18,038 bases of DNA from an uncultured Clostridia bacterium. GTDB taxonomy: Bacteria; Bacillota; Clostridia; TANB77; CAG-508. The notes under the pieces were generated by a model. The model was not told where the DNA came from, did no database searches, and saw only the letters and a program-made list of their open reading frames with translations. The stretch spans positions 1 to 18,038 of the forward strand of contig CAKOTK010000013.1 of assembly GCA_934120135.1 (NCBI GenBank), read 5' to 3'. The position numbers were made by a program, and so were the translations under genes. Positions within the stretch are counted from its first letter, which is position 1; every line of letters begins with the position of its first letter. This document shows positions 1-6,805 of this stretch, one piece after another.

Positions 1-2991
1 TACTTTACTTCCTTCTATAACACCTATTTTACTTGGTGTAATTGTTCCATTTCCACCAGGTACTGATGTTATTACATTAAATGTATTTTTAACATCAACT
101 TCAATATCAATATCAGTTATTGTTTTATAGTTTGTTGTATCAACTGGAGTAAATGTTGCTTTATATGTGTTTGTTCCTACTGTTAACACTGTTGCAGGTG
201 CATTCCAAGTAAATCCTGTTGGTAATGCTACATCTGCTAATACTTTACCTTTTACAGAAGTTAATCCTGTTGGTACTGTATAATCTGGTGTTGCTTGTGT
301 GATAGACCAATTTAAAACTAAATCTGTAGTTGTACCATCTTTCCATTCATAATTATCTTTATCTTTTAAGGATACTGTAATGCTATAATTTCCAACATTA
401 GTAGCCTTAATATTGCCAGAAAAATTCATCTTATTTGGATCAAAATTACTTTCTTCTGAAACTATTTCATCACCTGTATATTCAAAAGTATTTTCAACTA
501 AAGTTACTTTTTCAAGTTGTGCTTTTTTAATAGTGAATGCTACACTAAATGTTCCTGTATAATTTGTATTAGTATCTGGTACTTTATATGTTACTGTATA
601 AGTTCCAGCATTTGTTGGTGCTGTATCACTATTATATGAGGTTGTTCCTGTTCCTTGATATTTTACTTCTAAATCACTAACATTTACTGTTCCAGCATTA
701 ACACTAATTGTTCCTGTTGGCATTTTAGGATTTCCATCATAAGTAAATGTTTCATTATTAGAAAGTCCTGAAATATTTACATCAGTTTTATTTACAACAT
801 GAACTGTAAAGTCTTTTGTTGTTTCTTTCCATTCAGGAGCAGTATCTCCACCAAAATCCATTTTTGCTGCTGTAACAGTCATTACAACATCACCTTCAGT
901 AGCTCCTGCTACATATTCTTCGTTTATAGAATTATATGTAAGTGCTGTTCCTGATTTAATAGTAAAATCAATGTTTCCTACATTTCCAGTTACTGATTGT
1001 TCTAAATAATCTTTTGTTATAGAACCATTAACTCTTACATATTGATCTGCAATTGCTAAAGGTTGTTCTGCACTTGTTACTGTTAGTTTTCCAAATGTAT
1101 GAGTTCCAAATGTATAATTATCAGTAACATCATCAGAACCTCTCATAACTTTAACAGTAAACTCATTATCAGATGTTCCTGCATATGTTTGACTTCCAGT
1201 AAATTCTACTACTACCTCATCTCCAGCTACAGTTTCACCTGTTACTGTTTTATTATTATTAGTTAGTGGATTACCATCATATGCTTTATTAGCATCATCA
1301 GATGTTACTGTAATCTTACTATCTTTTTTTGTTACAGTTAATTTACCAGCAGCTTTTACTTTATTAGAATAACAATCAGTTACATCAACATTATCTGCAT
1401 TTGTTATTGTAATTTTTCCAATTGTATTATTTTCAAGAGCTGTATCTTTAACATCTCTTACTTTACCAGTAATTTCTGCAGTAACTTTATCACCATTAGG
1501 TAATTTATTATCAGTTACTGGACTTGCATTATTTGCCCATAAAACATCATAAGCATTTTTTGTATGTTCTGATCCATCATAAGTAAATTCTGCATCATAA
1601 CTCTTTACTTTTACTTCAGTATCGATCGGTGTGATTTCAAAATCAACACTAGCATCACTTGCTGTATAATTTGGATTTTTTACACTTAATGTTGCCTTAT
1701 ATTCTCCCACTAATATAGGTAATTTATTTCCTATATTTGCATAGTTTCCAGAACTATCTTTCTTAGAATAAATGATTTCATAGCCATCAGCCCCTAAATC
1801 ATCAACCCCTGTTGCAGTTGGAGTTTTAGCAGTGCCATAAACCCAAGAACTATCTAAACCACTAATGCCTAATCCAGTTAATTGTTTTGGCTCAACTTTT
1901 AGTGTAACTGTTGATGTATATGTTTTACCATCCATAGCTTCTACAGTAATTGTTGCTGTATAAGTACCAACATCAATACCAGTTTTTGCTTTTACCTTAA
2001 AATCAGTATTTGTTGCACCACCATTAACTGTTGGTTGTGTCCCTCCCTTGATTTCAAATTTTTCAGGTTCAGACACTGTTACATTTTTAATTTGTAAATC
2101 ATTTTCACCAATATTTTTAATTGTAATATTAGTTTCAGGTGTTTCACCATATTCTCCAGTTAAAGTTGCGTCAGATACATTAAATCCATTTGCAAATTTA
2201 ACTGTAATTGGACCCCAATAAGCATTAAGATCAGAAGTATTAAGTTTTGCTGTTCTATCAGCAGTAGCTTTTACACCAGCACTAGGATAATACTCGATAA
2301 CAGCATTGGCATCAATTACATCATTAACAGTTAAAGAAGAAGTATTACTAAGTTGTCTATATAGATTTCTTTCAGCACCTTCAGCACGGTTTAAAGTTAT
2401 ACTTTCCAAATAAACTTTTTTAGCAGCACCACTCCAAAATAAGTACTGATTCCCATTAACATTAGAATTCTTTATAACAAGACTTTCATAGTTCCTATTT
2501 TGATGATTCCCTTTAACAATGGTAACAAAATTACTTCCATCTACTTCAAAATCAACTCCATCAATTTCAAAATTGATTTTTAATCCTTCGTTTAATATTG
2601 CTCCATTTAATAACCAGTGAGTTGATGCGCCAGTATGATTACCAATAATTTTTGCAGAACTACTATTGCTAGAATTAATTAATTTAATATCAGCATCTGC
2701 ATAATACAAAAAACTAATTTCTTTACCATCTGGTACAGTTATAGTATGACCATTTAAATCAAGCGTTTTAGACTTATAAATATAGAATATTGTATCAAGA
2801 TCATCTTTTAATATAATATCCTCAGTAAGTCTAACTATATCTGTTGTTTTATCATTCATTGCGGTTTCCAAAGAACCTCGATCCACAACATCTACAGTTG
2901 TTGTTTCTGCATTTACATTAGTAGCTCCAATTAGTAAAAAACTAACTAGCATTAATAATATTGCTACTAAATATTTTGTTTTATTTTTCAT
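1..2991 (-). CDS. Large secreted MBG/YDG-repeat surface protein (3' end beyond window)
   Basis: The frame is open from ATG at 2991 to the window edge (997 codons, no stop), so the C-terminus is missing. It begins with a signal peptide: Lys-rich start, hydrophobic core at about residues 8-24, and a likely cut after NVNA near 29. Residues about 30-230 contain TLDLNGHTI-type motifs of a right-handed beta-helix. Residues about 240-365 look like an Ig-like choice-of-anchor segment. Then come repeated Ig-like modules with YDG motifs (FTYDGSE, KAYDGNP, FTYDGNP), each ending in a strand such as GKLTVT, as in MBG/YDG domains. The last visible residues (VITSVPGGNGTITPS) resemble the start of a bacterial repeat/InlB-type module. 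Codons are rich in Thr, Asn and Val. A GAGAAAGGAG site precedes the start by 9 nt. The sortase gene lies 38 bp upstream in the same operon, so a wall-sorting signal is expected beyond the window; this is inference. Confidence 0.85.
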   Translation of the reverse strand, partial: MKNKTKYLVAILLMLVSFLLIGATNVNAETTTVDVVDRGSLETAMNDKTTDIVRLTEDIILKDDLDTIFYIYKSKTLDLNGHTITVPDGKEISFLYYADADIKLINSSNSSSAKIIGNHTGASTHWLLNGAILNEGLKINFEIDGVDFEVDGSNFVTIVKGNHQNRNYESLVIKNSNVNGNQYLFWSGAAKKVYLESITLNRAEGAERNLYRQLSNTSSLTVNDVIDANAVIEYYPSAGVKATADRTAKLNTSDLNAYWGPITVKFANGFNVSDATLTGEYGETPETNITIKNIGENDLQIKNVTVSEPEKFEIKGGTQPTVNGGATNTDFKVKAKTGIDVGTYTATITVEAMDGKTYTSTVTLKVEPKQLTGLGISGLDSSWVYGTAKTPTATGVDDLGADGYEIIYSKKDSSGNYANIGNKLPILVGEYKATLSVKNPNYTASDASVDFEITPIDTEVKVKSYDAEFTYDGSEHTKNAYDVLWANNASPVTDNKLPNGDKVTAEITGKVRDVKDTALENNTIGKITITNADNVDVTDCYSNKVKAAGKLTVTKKDSKITVTSDDANKAYDGNPLTNNNKTVTGETVAGDEVVVEFTGSQTYAGTSDNEFTVKVMRGSDDVTDNYTFGTHTFGKLTVTSAEQPLAIADQYVRVNGSITKDYLEQSVTGNVGNIDFTIKSGTALTYNSINEEYVAGATEGDVVMTVTAAKMDFGGDTAPEWKETTKDFTVHVVNKTDVNISGLSNNETFTYDGNPKMPTGTISVNAGTVNVSDLEVKYQGTGTTSYNSDTAPTNAGTYTVTYKVPDTNTNYTGTFSVAFTIKKAQLEKVTLVENTFEYTGDEIVSEESNFDPNKMNFSGNIKATNVGNYSITVSLKDKDNYEWKDGTTTDLVLNWSITQATPDYTVPTGLTSVKGKVLADVALPTGFTWNAPATVLTVGTNTYKATFTPVDTTNYKTITDIDIEVDVKNTFNVITSVPGGNGTITPSKIGVIEGSKV

Positions 2992-3029
2992 AAAACCATT
3001 CTCCTTTCTCAAACAAAACATTTTCTGTT

Positions 3030-3782
3030 TTATTTAACTCTAACACTATGTAACACCACCCTGTATTTGTTGTTATTTGCACAGGTGGAAAGTGTTAGTA
3101 TTGTATCTTCATTAGATACATTTACATTGAAATCTTTTTTACTTCTTTGTTTTATTGTGTTAATAAATTTTGAAAATTCATCATCACTAAATTCTGTTTG
3201 TATGTAATAATCTTCTTTTTCTGTTTGATATATAGAAAATATTTGATATGTTTGATATTCATTTTCTGTTATAAAAGTTATATATTGGTTATCTTTATTG
3301 TTGTACCATTCTTCCTTTATAACATTTTTTAAACTTCCAAACATACTATCATCTCGCATATTGTGTCCATAAACTACAATGTTTTTATCAGTTTCATCAA
3401 ATTTATTTTTGTAATCTGCAAATACCCAACCTGCCACATTGTACTTTTTATTAAAATTATGTGTTAGATAATAACTATTATCTTTAGCTTGTACTACTGG
3501 AATTTCTATGTTTGTATTTTCTACTTTCAACCAAGCAACTATATCAGAATTTTCTTGTTTTAATTTTTCAAAATTCACTTTATACTTATGTTCCTCATCG
3601 TTTGTGCTATCTATTTCAACGCTTTTTTCTATGTTGCTTATTATTTCTTTGTTTTCTTTATTGTTTTTAGCCCATACTATTATGCGTAGACTTGAATAGA
3701 TAAGAAGTATTAAAAAGATTAATTTCATTATTCTTATTATGAATAATGTCTTTTTGCTTTTTTTCTTTTCTTTTCTACTCAT
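3030..3782 (-). CDS. Class B sortase
   Basis: A membrane-anchored cysteine transpeptidase of 250 residues that would join a substrate's C-terminal sorting motif to peptidoglycan. A basic N-terminus (MSRKEKKKSKK) is followed by one membrane helix at about residues 12-37, then an extracellular sortase fold. The catalytic triad is visible: His140 in VVYGH, Cys234 in TLSTC, and Arg241 in NNKYRVV. The spacing, the WLKVENTNIEIPVVQ entry strand and the long helix-containing insert before the Cys (about 185-225) fit class B rather than class A. Length is normal for the family. It lies 38 bp upstream of the large MBG-repeat protein, its most likely substrate. The ribosome site is poor: a GGGTGGTG lies about 25 nt upstream, just before a tiny ATG-AGT-TAA frame, and only GATGAG is close. 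Confidence 0.9.
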   Translation of the reverse strand: MSRKEKKKSKKTLFIIRIMKLIFLILLIYSSLRIIVWAKNNKENKEIISNIEKSVEIDSTNDEEHKYKVNFEKLKQENSDIVAWLKVENTNIEIPVVQAKDNSYYLTHNFNKKYNVAGWVFADYKNKFDETDKNIVVYGHNMRDDSMFGSLKNVIKEEWYNNKDNQYITFITENEYQTYQIFSIYQTEKEDYYIQTEFSDDEFSKFINTIKQRSKKDFNVNVSNEDTILTLSTCANNNKYRVVLHSVRVK

Positions 3783-3844
3783 TTTTTATTAACTCATCTA
3801 TTCACCACCCATCAACTTTATTTTTCCATATAATCTTATATCAT

Positions 3845-3853
3845 ATTTTAGCA
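3845..3853 (-). promoter_or_regulatory. Extended -10 promoter candidate for the sortase operon
   Basis: Read on the minus strand the sequence is TGCTAAAAT, an extended -10 (TGn plus TAAAAT), about 60 bp before the sortase start. No good -35 lies at 16-18 bp. A TTTGCAC half-site matching the nearby palindrome sits about 22 bp upstream, so the promoter could depend on a regulator. A second AT-rich -10-like sequence (TATAAG) overlaps just downstream. Confidence 0.4.
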
Positions 3854-3867
3854 TAAATTACTATTGT

Positions 3868-3924
3868 ACTTTTGGTGCAAATTTTCGTTAAATTTTGCAC
3901 TAAAAGTGCAAAAACGCCAAAAGT
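3868..3924. promoter_or_regulatory. Nested inverted repeats, operator candidate between divergent promoters
   Basis: A perfect palindrome TTTTGCACT-AAA-AGTGCAAAA occupies 3893-3913. An extra half-site GTGCAAA lies at 3875-3881. An outer pair, ACTTTTGG at 3868-3875 and CCAAAAGT at 3917-3924, frames the block. No U-tract follows on either strand, so a transcription factor site is more likely than a terminator. It lies between the sortase-operon promoter (leftward) and a TATAAT on the plus strand (rightward). No regulator gene is adjacent. Confidence 0.5.
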
Positions 3925-3958
3925 TATTTATTTTTTCACTTTTTATGAAAAAACTGGT

Positions 3959-4080
3959 TATAATAATTTAGCAAAACTTGCAATATATTGTGTGGGTAAT
4001 GGTTTAATAGTTCCAAACCTTGAAACCCCGAATGAGTAAAAGAATAACTGCTATTTCAATGTTAGCAGTTATTTTTTATT
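3959..4080 (+). ncRNA. Possible small plus-strand RNA
   Basis: A perfect TATAAT at 3959-3964 with TG four bases upstream is followed by about 75 bp of mixed-composition sequence, including a short GGTTT/AAACC hairpin (about 4000-4018). A strong hairpin with a T-run ends at about 4080. This gives a promoter-to-terminator unit of roughly 105 nt. The -35 region is weak (TTTTCA-like). No known RNA family was recognised. The only peptide in its 3' part is a 16-codon frame starting at 4031. The hairpin may instead serve leftward transcription, and the TATAAT may be chance in AT-rich DNA. Confidence 0.25.
4043..4080. terminator. Two-way intrinsic terminator
   Basis: A perfect 11-bp stem AATAACTGCTA / TAGCAGTTATT (4043-4053 and 4063-4073) with a 9-nt loop. 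On the plus strand it runs into TTTTTATT. On the minus strand it is followed by CTTTTAC. It would end leftward transcripts coming through the prolyl-tRNA editing gene and also the possible rightward small RNA. The stop codon of the histidine-kinase remnant lies in the stem/loop. Confidence 0.6.
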
Positions 4081-4241
4081 GATATATTTACCGAAAACTC
4101 TGGAACTGTTGAAATATAGAACATTCCTCCTAGTTTTTTTACTTTTCTTCTCATATCTTTTATTCCCTGATTTTCTGTAATAAATTCATTTGGCTTTCTA
4201 CCATCATTTGTTATTATCATATATGTTTCTTCTAGTGTTTC
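4062..4241 (-). pseudogene. 3' remnant of a sensor histidine kinase
   Basis: A 59-residue reading frame ending at TAA (4062-4064) reads ETLEETYMIITNDGR, then ENQGIKDMRRKVKKLGG, then a closing strand FSVNISI. This is the layout of the last part of a HATPase_c domain in LytS/DesK/ComP-like kinases: an NDG-type turn, the 'GI..MR.RV..LGG' helix, and final strands. An in-frame TAA lies just upstream (4248-4250), and the H-box, N-box and rest of the kinase are absent. The nearest upstream gene ends at 4274 and is unrelated. It is best read as a leftover of a deleted two-component kinase. The identification is from motif order only. Confidence 0.5.
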
Positions 4242-4273
4242 TTTTATATATTATTTATTATCATATACTCCAT

Positions 4274-4765
4274 TTATAAGATTTTTATAATATTAACTTG
4301 ATTACCATGTTCTTTTATAATATCAATTAAGTCTTCTACCTTTAGCCATACTGTTGCTGTATTATCATTTGGATGTACTCCAACAAGATGCTCATTACTC
4401 ATAAATTCCTTATCAATAAAGAATTGTACTTTTTTTTCTTTATCATTTAGTAACCCTAATGGTGTAACAGCTCCTGGAATCAAACTCATTATATCCATAA
4501 GTTCATTTTCAGATGCAAAGCTTAACGGTCTAGTATTGTTTTGTTTTCTAAATTCTTTTAAGTCGACCTTTTTATTTCCTTTTACAGTAATTAAATAATA
4601 ATTTTCCTTTTTATCATCTCTTATAAAAAGATTTTTTGCATCTGCTTCTGGATATGGAATATCTATTTCAGCAACTTCTGCCATATTATATACTGCCTTA
4701 TGCTCTGTAATTTCATGCCATATATTTCTATGATTTAAAAAATTATATATATCTTGTTTGTTCAT
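4274..4765 (-). CDS. Prolyl-tRNA editing (YbaK/PrdX-type) deacylase
   Basis: A 163-residue protein made only of the YbaK/ProX editing fold, which hydrolyses mischarged aminoacyl-tRNA (for the PrdX/ProXp group, Ala-tRNA(Pro)) in the cytoplasm. Visible landmarks: HEITEHKAVYN near residues 17-27, the conserved lysine in DAKNLFIRD (Lys44), the substrate-loop motif PGAVTPLG (97-104), and GVHPNDNTATV (129-139). Length matches free-standing PrdX-type proteins. AAGAGAG lies 8 nt before the start. No prolyl-tRNA synthetase or proline reductase gene is visible nearby, so PrdX is a family label here rather than a pathway call. Confidence 0.85.
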   Translation of the reverse strand: MNKQDIYNFLNHRNIWHEITEHKAVYNMAEVAEIDIPYPEADAKNLFIRDDKKENYYLITVKGNKKVDLKEFRKQNNTRPLSFASENELMDIMSLIPGAVTPLGLLNDKEKKVQFFIDKEFMSNEHLVGVHPNDNTATVWLKVEDLIDIIKEHGNQVNIIKIL

Positions 4766-4790
4766 GTTCTTAACTCTCTTTCAATTTGTA

Positions 4791-4891
4791 TTATTTAATT
4801 AACTTTTCAAAAGAATTGGCATTTAATATGGTGTTTGAAACCAACTCTCCTTATTAGACATATTTCCATGTACTGCTATAAAAACTTTACT
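4791..4891 (-). pseudogene. Degenerate short remnant, possible alpha/beta-hydrolase
   Basis: Reading leftward from 4891, one frame gives SKVFIAVHGNMSNKESW, like the first strand and oxyanion 'HG' turn of an alpha/beta-hydrolase, and stops at 4823. An overlapping frame then gives ELVSNTILNANSFEKLIK and a stop at 4791, which also looks like real protein. The two pieces are in different frames and together are only about 40 residues. No start codon is in frame, though AGGAG lies 8 nt upstream of the first piece. This fits an internally deleted gene, but both pieces are short. Confidence 0.3.
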
Positions 4892-4947
4892 GCTTTTTTC
4901 TCCTCATACTATCGATGGGATGTTATTTATTTTTGTTCTTTCTATTT

Positions 4948-5502
4948 TCATTTAATATTAGCCCCTTTATTGTTTAAGAAACATTCTTTATCATGTGAGT
5001 AAATCACACCTATTGCTTGTAAATAAGAATATATAATTGTTGTTCCTACAAATTTCATTTCTCTTTTTTGTAAATCTTTTGAAATTATATCTGATAACTC
5101 TGAGCTTGTTCTCCCTATTTCATATATTACTTTGTTATTTGTAAAGCTCCAAATATAATTTGAGAATGTTTTGTATTCATTTTGTATTTCTTTAAATATT
5201 TTACTATTATTTATAGCAGCATTTATTTTCAATTTATTTCTTATGATATTTTCATTTTTTAATAATTCTTGTATCTTTTTATCATTATAGGTAGATACCT
5301 TATCTATTTCAAAATTATCAAATGCTTTTTTAAAGTCCTCTCTTTTATTTAAGACACATTCCCAAGATAAACCAGCTTGGAAAGATTCTAAGATTAGCAT
5401 TTCATATAAATACTTGTCATTATATGTGGGTACTCCCCATTCTTTATCATGGTATTCTATGTATTTTTCATTCTTTAAGTTGCACCATTTACATCTTGTC
5501 AT
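4948..5502 (-). CDS. tag: DNA-3-methyladenine glycosylase I
   Basis: Removes 3-methyladenine from alkylated DNA as the first step of base excision repair. The 184-residue protein shows family hallmarks: N-terminal RCKW with Cys4 and YHDKEWG with His18, plus a C-terminal HDKEC (His170, Cys174). These four residues match the structural zinc site of E. coli Tag. The catalytic-pocket segment LILESFQAGLSW carries Glu39, and VGTTIIYSYLQAIG follows in the C-terminal half. Length is normal and nothing is missing. Its ATG overlaps the end of the alkyltransferase gene by 4 bp (ATGA type), so the two are translationally coupled and form an alkylation-repair operon. Confidence 0.93.
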   Translation of the reverse strand: MTRCKWCNLKNEKYIEYHDKEWGVPTYNDKYLYEMLILESFQAGLSWECVLNKREDFKKAFDNFEIDKVSTYNDKKIQELLKNENIIRNKLKINAAINNSKIFKEIQNEYKTFSNYIWSFTNNKVIYEIGRTSSELSDIISKDLQKREMKFVGTTIIYSYLQAIGVIYSHDKECFLNNKGANIK

Positions 5503-6038
5503 AATGCTGTACCTTTCTTTGGAACAAAATATTTACTCATATCATTTCCTTCTAGTTTTAACAATTCTATTTTGTTTTTTATTCCTCCACCATATCCTGT
5601 TAAGCTTCCATTCGTTCCAACTACTCTATGACATGGTATTATAATACAAATAGGGTTCCAACCAACGGCTCCACCTACTGCTTGTGATGACATTCTTTTC
5701 AAATTTCTTTTTTTAGCAATTATTTTTGATATATCATTATAGGTTACAACTTTTCCATATTCAATAGAGTTCATTATTTCAATTACTTCTTGTCTAAAAG
5801 GTGTTAAGTTTTCTATTTTATATTTTGGTATAAAATTAGGATTTTTACCACTAAAATAAATGTCTAGCCATTTACTCGTTTCTTTAAAGATTTCTAAATT
5901 CTTTTCTTCACAGTCTACTATGTGTTTAGAAGAATCTCTTGAATCTTCAAACCATAAACCTGTTAGGTATTCTCCATCGCTATTCATAATCATATTTGAA
6001 AAGTTTTCTGGAGTTTGATACACATATTTATATGTCAT
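5499..6038 (-). CDS. ogt: Methylated-DNA-protein cysteine methyltransferase
   Basis: Suicide repair protein that moves a methyl group from O6-methylguanine to its own cysteine. The 179-residue chain has the Ogt/AdaB layout: a poorly conserved N-terminal domain (1-70), then the helix-turn-helix-bearing domain starting at TPFRQEVIEIMNSI. The Asn-hinge region and helix SSQAVGGAVGWNP (117-129) lead to the active site IIPCHRVV with Cys136, then GSLTGYGGG and KIELLKLEG. AGGAG lies 9 nt before the ATG. The 3' end overlaps tag by 4 bp. A GC-rich perfect palindrome lies just upstream of the likely -10, suggesting control of the pair. No Ada-like regulator is seen in the window. Confidence 0.93.
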   Translation of the reverse strand: MTYKYVYQTPENFSNMIMNSDGEYLTGLWFEDSRDSSKHIVDCEEKNLEIFKETSKWLDIYFSGKNPNFIPKYKIENLTPFRQEVIEIMNSIEYGKVVTYNDISKIIAKKRNLKRMSSQAVGGAVGWNPICIIIPCHRVVGTNGSLTGYGGGIKNKIELLKLEGNDMSKYFVPKKGTAL

Positions 6039-6073
6039 TTTGTTTTTCTCCTGTTATAATATACTTTCTTTAT

Positions 6074-6090
6074 GGAGCACACTGTGCTCC
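6074..6090. promoter_or_regulatory. Perfect GC-rich palindrome before the ogt-tag operon
   Basis: GGAGCACA-C-TGTGCTCC, a 17-bp palindrome, stands out by base composition from its AT-rich surroundings. It lies between the upstream pyrophosphatase gene's stop and a TATATT/TATTAT -10-like sequence (about 6050-6060) that has no good -35. No T-run follows on either strand, so it is a poor terminator and a good candidate for an activator or repressor site. It does not match the GAAC-N4-GTTC LexA box. Confidence 0.5.
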
Positions 6091-6117
6091 GCTACAAGTT
6101 GCTATTTATAAAATTAA

Positions 6118-6693
6118 TTATTGATTTTCATACCATTTTGCAAATTCCTGCATTGCTTGTACTGAGCCATCAATTTCTCTTCTATTCTCTCTTTCTTCTG
6201 AATCCATTTCTGCCAATGTTTTATTAAATCCTTTTGGCTTAAATATATACCATAAATCTGACCATTTTTCTGCTCTGTCTAATCCTTGTATTTCTTCTGA
6301 CAAATTTCCCGGATGTTTTCCATAAAAATAATGAATATCTTTTCCATCATGATAAGCTAAGCACTCGTTAAATGCACATTTCCTGTTTTCTTTTCCTTCC
6401 ATTAGTTTTAAAATTCCATTTATTCCTATTGTATCTAATGAAAAATTTACAAATGCTCTAGGAAATCCATTTAACTCTTCAATTCTAAAGTCTGTATCTA
6501 AAGCTATACAAGGTTTCTTTACTATTGCAAAAGCCTCTTTCACTTTTGCAGTTGCTATTTCTTTTATATCATCACTTCTTGGTTCTGCTAATTCATAATT
6601 AAATGTACTAAATTTTAAATTTTTAAAATATTTTTCTGCCGATTTTATTTTTCCTGTATTATGTGTTACAAAAACAATTTCATCCTTATTCAT
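6118..6693 (-). CDS. Non-canonical purine NTP pyrophosphatase (Ham1/RdgB-like)
   Basis: A 191-residue protein of the ITPase fold that would hydrolyse XTP/dITP to the monophosphate and so keep deaminated purines out of DNA and RNA. The N-terminal substrate loop VTHNTGKIKSAEKYF (9-23) and the C-terminal IFKPKGFNKTLAEM segment (about 150-163) are clear. The usual central ADDSGL metal-site motif is replaced by ALDTDFRIEELNGFPRAF (64-81), so this belongs to a divergent branch and its exact substrate is uncertain. An AAGGA site lies 10 nt from the start. The terminator-promoter element at 6729-6769 directs it. The next operon downstream is ogt-tag, giving a small nucleic-acid sanitation neighbourhood. 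Confidence 0.75.
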   Translation of the reverse strand: MNKDEIVFVTHNTGKIKSAEKYFKNLKFSTFNYELAEPRSDDIKEIATAKVKEAFAIVKKPCIALDTDFRIEELNGFPRAFVNFSLDTIGINGILKLMEGKENRKCAFNECLAYHDGKDIHYFYGKHPGNLSEEIQGLDRAEKWSDLWYIFKPKGFNKTLAEMDSEERENRREIDGSVQAMQEFAKWYENQ

Positions 6694-6728
6694 ATTTAAT
6701 TTTCCTTCTACAAATTACTATTTTGCTC

Positions 6729-6769
6729 ATTCTATCACAAAAGCAGATAATTATCAACTAACTATCTGC
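6729..6769 (-). promoter_or_regulatory. Terminator-promoter hairpin element, copy 1
   Basis: The stem GCAGATA/TATCTGC (6743-6749 and 6763-6769) lies just past the stop of the GIY-YIG gene. On the minus strand the loop contains TTGATA (-35, 6757-6752). The 3' arm and following TTTTGTGA make up a 17-bp spacer, and TAGAAT (-10, 6734-6729) follows, preceded by TGA (extended -10). The likely start of transcription is near 6722, about 30 nt before the pyrophosphatase ATG. As a terminator it is weak: 7-bp stem and a TTTTG tail. Same design as 8591-8632 and 12237-12280. Confidence 0.6.
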
Positions 6770-6805
6770 CCCCAAAATTGTAATTTTTTATTCTTTCGTA
6801 TAGCT

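Noticed and set aside
3015..3031. AT-only hairpin AAAACA/TGTTTT between the sortase and adhesin genes
   Set aside because: A six-pair AT stem without a U-tract is too weak to be called a terminator or attenuator.
3508..3699. Plus-strand 63-codon open frame within the sortase gene
   Set aside because: It is the antisense shadow of an intact sortase with all catalytic residues, and its Phe/Ser/Leu-rich composition is typical of reverse reading of AT-rich genes.
3893..3913. Palindrome as an intrinsic terminator
   Set aside because: The stem is stable but neither strand continues into a T-run, and it lies between promoters rather than after a gene.
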